This document shows, piece after piece, positions 57,910 through 64,000 of a stretch of DNA of 64,000 bases (position 1 is the stretch's first letter; each line of letters starts with the position of its first letter). Position numbers and translations under genes: made by a program. The DNA lies in contig JACNJS010000091.1 of the NCBI GenBank assembly GCA_014382445.1, positions 62,001 through 126,000 of the forward strand, read 5' to 3'. Source of the stretch: Bacteroidota bacterium (GTDB lineage Bacteria; Bacteroidota; Bacteroidia; Bacteroidales; F082). A model generated the notes under the pieces. It did not search any database and was not told the DNA's origin. It was given only the letters and a program-made list of their open reading frames with translations.

Positions 57910-58674
57910 CTATTTTGTAACTATAAATCCTGCGAGTTTGGAAACCAGTTTTCCCGGAATGAACCGAAGAAGAAATACCTGAATCTTATTACTCACCCCG
58001 GGTACAACAACTCTTTTTCCTTGCATAAGTGCTTTATATCCTGATTTTGCAACTTTTGATGCTTTCATCATTGGAAAAAAGATAGAACTTTTCCTTTCAT
58101 TAAACTTATGAAAATTTGTATTTGTCCCACCAGGACATAAAGCAGTAATATTAACTCCTGAACCCGAAACTTCTTCTGCAACAGCCTCCGAAAAACTAAG
58201 AACAAAGCTCTTTGCTGCACAATAAACAGCATTATAAGGACCGGGAACAAATGAGCCTGTTGAACCAATATTTAGTATTCCTCCTGCTCTTTGATTGAGC
58301 ATAGCCGGAAGAAACAATTTAGTAAGTTGGGTATAATTTAAACATTGTAATTGAATCAGTTTCTGTTCCTCCTTCCAGGATGTTTCAGAAAAAGTACCTT
58401 TTACATAAAATCCTGCATTGTTAACAAGGTAATCTACATGAATGGATTTTGCTTGAAGCTGTTCGAAAATTTCACTGGCAGCATCTGTCCGACTTAAATC
58501 GAGGGGGATAACCAGGGTTTCAACCTGATGATTATTTTTCAATTCATCAGCAAGTTGTTGCAGTTTATTTTTTTGTCTGGCAACAAGAATTAAATTGTGC
58601 CCGTTTTTAGCAAACAGCAGGGCCAATTCATAACCAATTCCACTTGATGCTCCGGTTATCAATGCATAATTCAT
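57910..58674 (-). CDS. Short-chain dehydrogenase/reductase (DltE-like)
   Basis: A 254-residue classical SDR with TGASSGIGYELA (NADP-binding glycine motif near residue 7), the NNAG motif, and the catalytic Ser-Tyr-Lys as IGSTGS and YCAAKSF. A C-terminal hydrophobic tail (about 225-254) may touch membranes or lipids, as in the steroid/lipid-acting group. It is the first gene of the SDR - radical SAM - START-like - HemN-like operon and lies just behind a consensus promoter. Confidence 0.88.
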   Translation of the reverse strand: MNYALITGASSGIGYELALLFAKNGHNLILVARQKNKLQQLADELKNNHQVETLVIPLDLSRTDAASEIFEQLQAKSIHVDYLVNNAGFYVKGTFSETSWKEEQKLIQLQCLNYTQLTKLFLPAMLNQRAGGILNIGSTGSFVPGPYNAVYCAAKSFVLSFSEAVAEEVSGSGVNITALCPGGTNTNFHKFNERKSSIFFPMMKASKVAKSGYKALMQGKRVVVPGVSNKIQVFLLRFIPGKLVSKLAGFIVTK

Positions 58675-58696
58675 TTCTCATTGAATTGATGATATA

Positions 58697-58726
58697 CAAA
58701 TATAGCATAATCAGAGTTGAAATCAA
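58697..58726 (-). promoter_or_regulatory. Promoter of the radical SAM operon
   Basis: Minus-strand TTG (58724-58726), exactly 19 bases, TATATTTG (58697-58704), 22 bases ahead of the SDR ATG. It matches the phylum consensus. Confidence 0.75.
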
Positions 58727-58856
58727 GTCGTTTTTTTATGCGTGATTTCCCATATATCAATTGCATTCTGAGATTTTTTTGATTCTCTTTTTTCATTTCT
58801 AAGTGCTGATGAAATGTTATTTTACGATTTTCTTAAATTCACTGTAACCGTTTGAA

Positions 58857-58945
58857 ATCGAGTAGGCAAAGGGAGTTTCACCCTAAGACTCTCACCGAAC
58901 CGTACGTGATAGTCTCCCATCATACGGCTCTTGTTATACAAAAAT
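58857..58945 (-). mobile_element. Group II intron 3' end (domains V and VI), copy 1
   Basis: On the minus strand 58897-58930 is a 34-base domain V: it begins GAGCCGTATGA, with the AGC catalytic triad, and ends CACGTACGGTTC. Domain VI follows with GGTGAGAGTC ... CCTTTGCCTACTCGAT as intron end. A close relative lies at 62884-62965. The 5' half of the ribozyme is missing from the window. Confidence 0.85.
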
Positions 58946-58951
58946 ACTTAA

Positions 58952-59084
58952 TTAATAGACAAACCCGAACTGCCAATGATAGAACAAGTAAGGATATTGC
59001 TCCTGTACTCTAGCTAACCAATTGTAAGCTCGTTTTATACTTGTCTAATAACGTTTATACCGTTTTCTTGCCCACCTTGTTAAA
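58952..59084 (-). pseudogene. Group II intron maturase/reverse transcriptase, C-terminal fragment
   Basis: The minus strand reads LTRWARKRYKRY, a TAG stop, TSIKRAYNWLARVQEQYPYL, then FYHWQFGFVY and a TAA at 58952-58954. This is the C-terminus of a group II intron-encoded protein (typical: RYKR ... LFxHW). The rest of the protein is missing: the homology ends at 59084, where IS21-like end repeats begin. It lies just upstream of the domain V copy, as in an intact intron. Confidence 0.8.
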
Positions 59085-59158
59085 CGTGTTTATATTACTC
59101 GAAAAGTATACCAGTATTTCATTTCAAAAGTATACCATTTAGATTAAATAAAAAAGTT

Positions 59159-59200
59159 TAATCATTCTTTCCAAGGGGTACCCCTTGGAAAGAATGATTA
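59159..59200. terminator. 42-bp perfect palindrome, IS21 terminator
   Basis: Arms of 21 bases meet at GGTACC (centre 59179/59180) without a mismatch. On the minus strand it is followed by AAACTTTTTTATTT, and it starts 38 bases past the istA-istB stop. It should form a very stable hairpin or cruciform. Confidence 0.8.
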
Positions 59201-59238
59201 GGGCTTCAGATTTTTACATTTTTTATTTTCATGATAAT

Positions 59239-59814
59239 TTATTTTTGATTCATTTCCTTAGTTTCTTTTAGCCTGTATGATTCGCCATTCATGTTTATTA
59301 GGAAAGCTTTATGTGTTAACCTGTCAACCAATGCAGCTGTTAAAACAGCATCTCCAAAGATTTCATCCCAACGATCGAAGCCAAGGTTGGTAGTTATGAT
59401 TGTTGATTTCCTCCCTGCCATTAGGGATAAATGGTTAAACAGGAGTTCGGCACCATTCTTATCGAATGAAACATAACCAAACTCATCGCGTATTACTAAA
59501 TCATATTTTTCAAAACGAGCTGCCAACTGTCTTAATGTTCGCTGTGAGTTTGACTCCCTTATTTGGGTAAGTATCTTATGGACAGAGGTAAATAGCACTT
59601 TGTAGCCTTGCATACATGCTTTTAGTCCAAAAGTCTTACGACGGATATATTCAACACTTCGTTCAACATGCCCCTTTTCATTACCCCGGTAAGCATTACA
59701 AAAACGATGACTAAATTGGTAATAGCCACGCAAATCAAGCAATGCTCTGGTTGGTTCTGTTTCGTACGTGCCTACAAATTTTGATACCGATACACGCATG
59801 TTGTCATAAACCAT
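59239..59814 (-). pseudogene. istA-istB deletion fusion
   Basis: An open frame of 191 residues whose first 63 residues match the IstA transposase catalytic region (VYDNMRVSVSKFVG, FCNAYRGNEKGHVERSVEYI). It then switches to the IstB helper ATPase (GYKVLFTSVHKILTQI, YDLVIRDEFGYVSFDK, STIITTNL, ESYRLKETKEM). The C-terminus of IstA and the N-terminus of IstB, including the Walker A motif, are deleted, and the joint is in frame. The Walker B part (VIRDEFGY) remains. It cannot act as a normal transposase or helper; the frame is an accident of a deletion. Confidence 0.88.
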
Positions 59815-59996
59815 CTCAGAAAAAGCCCCACAAATAGTTGAAAAAAAGCTGACGTGTGATTAAGGAACACAAATCTTTCAAATTACAAGAAAGCGTAAAC
59901 GTGCTACATGCCTTGATACCACAACTATCTCGCTTATTTTTTATCTACATTGTTGGCAGCTGGGCTTTTTAAATCTGACTTTTATTATTAATCCAT

Positions 59997-61436
59997 CTAT
60001 TTTTTAAGATAAACAAAACTCATTGAAAGAAAGAATAAAATACAAAGCCAAGCAAAATAGTCCCCAAGTACAGAATAAACTGTTTTTTGTCCTTTTACAG
60101 GAACATCTGTATATAAAATAACTTCGTTGGTTTTAAAGAAATCATTTGAGGACAAAAGTTGTCCTTTGTAATTAAAGGATGCAGAAAAACCTTTAAACAC
60201 AGACCTAGTCATGTTAAATCCATGTTCAATGGCTCTTACAGATGCCACATAGGTGTGATATGGTGTAATTTCCTGCCAGTCACTACCCGGTACTAACATG
60301 ATATCAATGTTCATTTTGCTGGTTTGGTTAATTAGAGATGGAAAATCCATATCGAAACAAATAGCTGAGCCAATTCTGCCAAAAGGTGAATCATAATATT
60401 TTATAATTCCATCTCCATAATCACATTCGCCCGGATAAGTTGGTTTTGCCTTATGATATGTAAATAATATTTCTCCTACTGGAGAAATCCAAATGATTTT
60501 ATTTTCAGGGTTCACATCGGGAAATCTTTTAGGTATCACTTGTATGGGCAATCCAAGATAAATACTATCACGTATTGCCGTTGCTTGAGCTTTTTTGATA
60601 AAGTCATTTTCTTTATCAGCCGGCAAACTGATTAGGGTCTCCCGCCCAAATACAATTTTAGCACCTGAAGCAGTGGCTAAATCACAATTTTTCAAAAATC
60701 CTTCATTTACCTTTTCAATCAATGTATCATAGTTTGTTGTCATCCGATGGTTATACTCTGACTTACTACTATTGATTGAAGCGATTCTTACCGTAGGCGA
60801 ATCAATGGTATGCGACAATCTGAACTGTCCCCATATAATTATTGATAGAAAAGGAATACCAAATATCCAAAACGCTAAATAAATTTTACTTTTCTCAAAG
60901 TAATTGTCCCAAAGCCAATTTGTAATTGATGCAGTCCACGTAATTAGAAATGTTACTCCCCAAATACCAGTAATCGAGACAAGCTGCAATAAAGGCAACG
61001 CAGACTGAGTATGAACTAAAGTGCCATATGAACCTGAAGGGTTAGTTGATACGGTAATAAAATCCATTATTACATAAACAGTGGGAAATATGAGAGTCGA
61101 GACAATTCCTTTAAGTTTTTGAGTGTAAATTCGGTATAACAAAAATGTTAGCGAAAAAAATACGCTCATCATAAAAGAAACGAAGTAGTAGAAAAATCCT
61201 GACATTGGCATCATTCCCTTCCACACGAATATGTTTGACACCCAACCAGCAAGAACAATTATCAGAAATCCTTTAAATGGTTTTTGAAACCGTAAAAAAC
61301 GAATTAGAAATATAGGTGCTATAAAAGCAGCAATCGGTAAAATCCATCTTCCATTAAAAAAGAACAGGGAGACAAATCCAATTAACAAATAGATATAAGA
61401 ATATTGTATTTTTCTTTTATTCATAGTTTTTTCCAT
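59997..61436 (-). CDS. lnt: Apolipoprotein N-acyltransferase (Lnt)
   Basis: A 479-residue inner-membrane enzyme that adds the third acyl chain to lipoproteins. About six N-terminal helices (10-200) precede a nitrilase-like domain with the catalytic triad Glu266 (GRETL), Lys329 (YHKAKPTYPGE) and Cys360 (SAICFDMDFP), matching the Glu-Lys-Cys triad of E. coli. A C-terminal helix ends the protein. The gene lies inside a region of mobile-element remnants, so it may be an acquired or second copy rather than the housekeeping one. Confidence 0.9.
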   Translation of the reverse strand: MEKTMNKRKIQYSYIYLLIGFVSLFFFNGRWILPIAAFIAPIFLIRFLRFQKPFKGFLIIVLAGWVSNIFVWKGMMPMSGFFYYFVSFMMSVFFSLTFLLYRIYTQKLKGIVSTLIFPTVYVIMDFITVSTNPSGSYGTLVHTQSALPLLQLVSITGIWGVTFLITWTASITNWLWDNYFEKSKIYLAFWIFGIPFLSIIIWGQFRLSHTIDSPTVRIASINSSKSEYNHRMTTNYDTLIEKVNEGFLKNCDLATASGAKIVFGRETLISLPADKENDFIKKAQATAIRDSIYLGLPIQVIPKRFPDVNPENKIIWISPVGEILFTYHKAKPTYPGECDYGDGIIKYYDSPFGRIGSAICFDMDFPSLINQTSKMNIDIMLVPGSDWQEITPYHTYVASVRAIEHGFNMTRSVFKGFSASFNYKGQLLSSNDFFKTNEVILYTDVPVKGQKTVYSVLGDYFAWLCILFFLSMSFVYLKK

Positions 61437-61497
61437 TGCTCACATTTAATCACTATTCAATATAGCTAAAAATTGTCGATTGAAACACTTTTCCCTG

Positions 61498-61639
61498 CCT
61501 TGCTACCAACGGAATTGCTATGCGTCTTGCCGCATTTTTGTTGATTTTTGAGTTTTTGTTTACAACTCAAAATTAAGGATTAATTTTTATATGAAGCCAT
61601 TGCTGCGGCTATGGTCTATAGTGTTGTTATAAAGCGTTG
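61498..61639 (-). repeat. attC-like imperfect palindrome after mscS
   Basis: On the minus strand it begins right after the mscS stop as ...GCTTTATAACAACACTATAG and CCATAGCCGCA (complement of 61604-61621), and closes with GCGGCAAGACGCATAG and TTGGTAGCAAGG (complement of 61498-61534). The arms pair imperfectly, and both resemble those of the element at 63451-63592. The lnt gene starts about 60 bases after it. Confidence 0.5.
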
Positions 61640-62701
61640 TTACATATTTAAACTTTCTTTTTTATCATCGTCTTCAATACTCTTTTCAACTTTAGCTTTA
61701 AGTTCAATAATGTTTTTAATGGATGATTCATTTTTTTGAATTTCATCCTCTTTTTTTAAATCTTTCTGTTTTGCGCTAAGTATTTCGTGTTTTTTATTTA
61801 ATTCCTCAAGCTGTTCTTTCTTTTGTTCAATTTTTCCTGATTTAATTGCCTCATTAAAAACTAAATCTTCATGAATTTGTTCGTTGGTTGAAGTATCGTT
61901 TTTTAGAATCTCTTGTGGGATAAAAGTCTTTTCATTTGCATTTCTTTGATTCATGAAAGTTGGAGAAACGATCTCTATATTTTTCTTATGAAGTACATCC
62001 ATCACATTAGCATTCAATAAAGAGATGGTACTAAAGTATTTGCTGCTATTTTCAAGAAATCCGTGTATTTTATACAATACTGAATAATCACCAAGGTTTG
62101 TAATATAAACATAAGGGTCGTTCAATCCAGTTGCAAAAGCAGCCTCTTTCAGCGAATCTTCAATTTTATTTCGGGGTATGTCATAGCCTAATGAAATAGA
62201 AGTAGAAATTACCGTATCCGTTTTACGTGTTAACTTAACGGGATTGGTAGCGATATATAAATTAGGAATAGTGATAAAATTACTATCTTCGAGCTGAATT
62301 TCAGTATGAAAAATACTCTTCTTTGTAACCCTTCCTTGTATATCTTCAATTTTAATTAGATCTCCGTTTCTGAAACGCTTCATTGAGTTATTCATAATTC
62401 CGGCTATGAGATTTCCTAATATGGTAGTTGAGCTTAAAGCAATACCTGCACTAACTATTATTGCCAGGAAACTTAATATTTGACCCTTTAAGGTTTTATC
62501 AATGGGCAATGACAATATAAAGACAAGTATTCCAACGAATACTAGGAGGGCGGCTATACTATTTTTAATAATATTACCAGATAATTTACTGGATTTTGTT
62601 TTTTTAAAAATCCAAGAATTGAAAAATAATAGTAGAATCAAAACCAGAATAATACCAAATGGTTCTAGTAGAGTTTTAAATATGTTTATTAAATGTTCCA
62701 T
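61640..62701 (-). CDS. Mechanosensitive channel of the MscS family
   Basis: A 353-residue protein with three membrane helices (about 12-30, 45-65, 75-105), the third being the pore helix with small residues (SAGIALSSTTILGNLIAGIM). The MscS beta domain follows (FRNGDLIKIEDIQGRVTKKSIFHTEI) and the alpha/beta domain up to about 265. A highly charged C-terminal coiled coil (about 275-350, rich in Lys and Glu) is an addition not found in E. coli MscS. It releases solutes on osmotic downshock. It is directly followed by an attC-like repeat. Confidence 0.88.
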   Translation of the reverse strand: MEHLINIFKTLLEPFGIILVLILLLFFNSWIFKKTKSSKLSGNIIKNSIAALLVFVGILVFILSLPIDKTLKGQILSFLAIIVSAGIALSSTTILGNLIAGIMNNSMKRFRNGDLIKIEDIQGRVTKKSIFHTEIQLEDSNFITIPNLYIATNPVKLTRKTDTVISTSISLGYDIPRNKIEDSLKEAAFATGLNDPYVYITNLGDYSVLYKIHGFLENSSKYFSTISLLNANVMDVLHKKNIEIVSPTFMNQRNANEKTFIPQEILKNDTSTNEQIHEDLVFNEAIKSGKIEQKKEQLEELNKKHEILSAKQKDLKKEDEIQKNESSIKNIIELKAKVEKSIEDDDKKESLNM

Positions 62702-62883
62702 TTATTCAATTCTGACTAAGGTTAAGTCTGTTGTTGATATTCAACAATTGCTTTTTACTTAATATTTACCGTAAATTTTTATTGTTGACAAAAGTATTTA
62801 ATCAGGTCCGTAAAAATAGATAATTTATTTAGTATTCTATTTTGGATATGCTGATGCGTGGAATGCTTTATAACGTTAAGTAG

Positions 62884-62965
62884 TCGAGTAGGCAAGGGGA
62901 ATTTCACCCCAAGCCTCTCACAGAACCGTGCTTGAAAGTCTCCCCTCACACGACTCTTGTTATAC
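62884..62965 (-). mobile_element. Group II intron 3' end (domains V and VI), copy 2
   Basis: On the minus strand 62923-62956 is a 34-base domain V (GAGTCGTGTGAGG ... CAAGCACGGTTC), followed by domain VI ending CCTTGCCTACTCGAC. It shares the CTTGTTATACAAA flank and most of domain VI with copy 1. No maturase remains: an IS256-type end begins about 20 bases upstream. The sequence directly after the intron end is TACTTAACGTTATAAAGC. Confidence 0.85.
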
Positions 62966-62984
62966 AAATCTACAGTAAAGAAGA

Positions 62985-63009
62985 CAGTGTCCCATTAAGT
63001 GTGTAATCC
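62985..63009. repeat. Terminal inverted repeat of an IS256-type element
   Basis: GACAGTGTCCCATTAAGTGT resembles the ends of IS256-family elements and lies just 3' of the transposase fragment. The matching left end was not found. Confidence 0.5.
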
Positions 63010-63017
63010 GAATTTTG

Positions 63018-63246
63018 TTATAATTTTAATCTTTCATCAAAAATAAGTAAAAACTGGTTTAGTATAATTCCCCAATCCCTGATAGGCGGCATAGTCCATT
63101 TTTTAGTAACCTCTTTAACCGCTGGGAAATCGGTCTTTCCTAACCATAAACCAAGTACTTCTTTTCTACCATCCAATCTGAGTCCTATGGCGATATATAT
63201 GGTTTTGTTGATTACTTTGGAATTTTCACTAACTTCATCACCACTT
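63018..63246 (-). pseudogene. IS256-family transposase remnant
   Basis: The minus strand reads SKVINKTIYIAIGLRLDGRK then EVLGLWLGK, the central part of an IS256-type (mutator) transposase. It then jumps directly to TKKWTMPPIRDWGIILNQF and LLIFDERLKL, its C-terminus. About 180 residues between and the N-terminus are missing, including most of the DDE residues. Confidence 0.8.
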
Positions 63247-63474
63247 TTAAACTGCTTTAGAAAGTCGCTGTTTAAAATTCATGTTTTCGGTACTCTCTAA
63301 TGCTCTGTATAAACAACTAAGATACCAAATCAACCATTCAGTAATATCTCCGTCTTTGTGTTGAGTATTTTGCAAAATCTTGTAATAAATTTTTCTTTCT
63401 TGTAATATTTGATTTGATTGGCTGTAGAAACGCTGTGAACTGTTATCAGACCTTGCTAACAAGGTTTATACTAT
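63247..63474 (-). pseudogene. Fic-family protein, C-terminal fragment
   Basis: About 70 codons reading LLARSDNSSQRFYSQSNQI, then LQERKIYYKILQNTQ and DITEWLIWYLSCLYRALEST. This is the C-terminal region of the Fic/DUF4172 group of AMPylating enzymes (typical: QRFYSMS, YYDILEKTQKG, DITPWLEWFL). The catalytic HPFxxGNGR part is missing. A stop codon lies just upstream, and the fragment runs into the IS256 remnant at its 3' end. Confidence 0.75.
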
Positions 63475-63592
63475 GCGCCGTGACCGTCTGCTTCTACTAA
63501 TTTATTTTAGAACTACTAAGTTCAAATCTACTGATTATTATCAACCGAACCCAAATTGCGGCTATGGCGTATAGCTTTTATTAGCAGCTGGG
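63451..63592 (-). repeat. attC-like imperfect palindrome after katG
   Basis: On the minus strand, three bases after the katG stop, CAGCTGCTAATAAAAG and CTATACGCCATAGCCGCA (complement of 63557-63574) pair imperfectly with CGGTCACGGCGCATAG and CCTTGTTAGCAAGG (complement of 63451-63486). The outer and inner arms match the element after mscS at about 16 of 18 and 25 of 37 positions by eye. Confidence 0.5.
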
Positions 63593-63593
63593 T

Positions 63594-63989
<396 letters not shown>

Positions 63990-64000
63990 TCACTATCCGT

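Larger units (their letters stand above)
59099..59868 (-). mobile_element. Remnant of an IS21-family element
   Basis: The remnant contains a fused istA-istB frame (59239-59814), a 42-bp perfect palindrome terminator (59159-59200) and, at the distal end, two direct copies of AAAAGTATACCA (59102-59113 and 59126-59137), like the repeated transposase sites at IS21 ends. IstA homology extends to about 59865, where a stop codon cuts it; the 5' end of the element is missing. It sits against the maturase fragment of the group II intron. Confidence 0.8.

Noticed and set aside
61498-63592. Declaring a functional integron
   Set aside because: No integrase, only two full and one partial attC-like element, and imperfect core sites; reported as a candidate only.

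Overview
The window reads as a low-GC chromosome segment of a Bacteroidota bacterium, probably class Bacteroidia in the Bacteroidales/Marinilabiliales range. Several independent signs agree: a C10 peptidase ending in a type IX secretion sorting domain, Bacteroidota-typical families (DUF5723, DUF4251, DUF5916, DUF4159, four-helix-bundle protein), promoters of the TTG-N19-TAnnTTTG type in front of many genes, and almost no Shine-Dalgarno sites. The genus cannot be named from the sequence.

Region 1-8.3 kb: the start of a class V aminotransferase, an aspT-aspD pair (aspartate:alanine exchange plus aspartate beta-decarboxylase), mnmE, sucD, a small lipoprotein, and a broken copy of the trmD 3' end next to the intact gene. 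Region 8.3-22 kb: trmD, the RNase P RNA with GC-rich palindromes in it, a serine hydrolase, tRNA-His, an OppC-type permease, an outer-membrane protein, a CtpA-type protease, and the serine cluster serC-serA-(four-helix protein)-DUF1015. Region 21.7-26.6 kb: an operon of a YdcF-like/DUF1684 fusion, a receiver-sensor kinase and a sigma-54 activator. Region 26.6-47.8 kb is mostly core genome: thrS-infC-rpmI-rplT (infC apparently starts at AUA behind a strong Shine-Dalgarno), tRNA-Ser, transporter, pepE, C10 protease, LOG protein, uvrA, rfbC, a DUF5916 barrel, thioredoxin and acyl-CoA ligase.

Region 47.9-54.7 kb is a signalling island: two large PAS sensor kinases, a lone receiver protein, and a cheD gene broken by a stop codon and a frameshift. 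Region 55-58.7 kb is a four-gene operon (SDR, radical SAM, secreted START-like protein, HemN-like radical SAM) with its own consensus promoter. It is the best candidate for an uncharacterised pathway.

Region 58.7-64 kb is accessory and decayed: two group II intron 3' ends, an IS21 remnant in which istA and istB are fused by a deletion, an IS256 remnant, fragments of fic and katG, and intact lnt and mscS genes. The katG fragment and mscS are each followed directly by related imperfect palindromes that resemble integron attC sites; no integrase is present.
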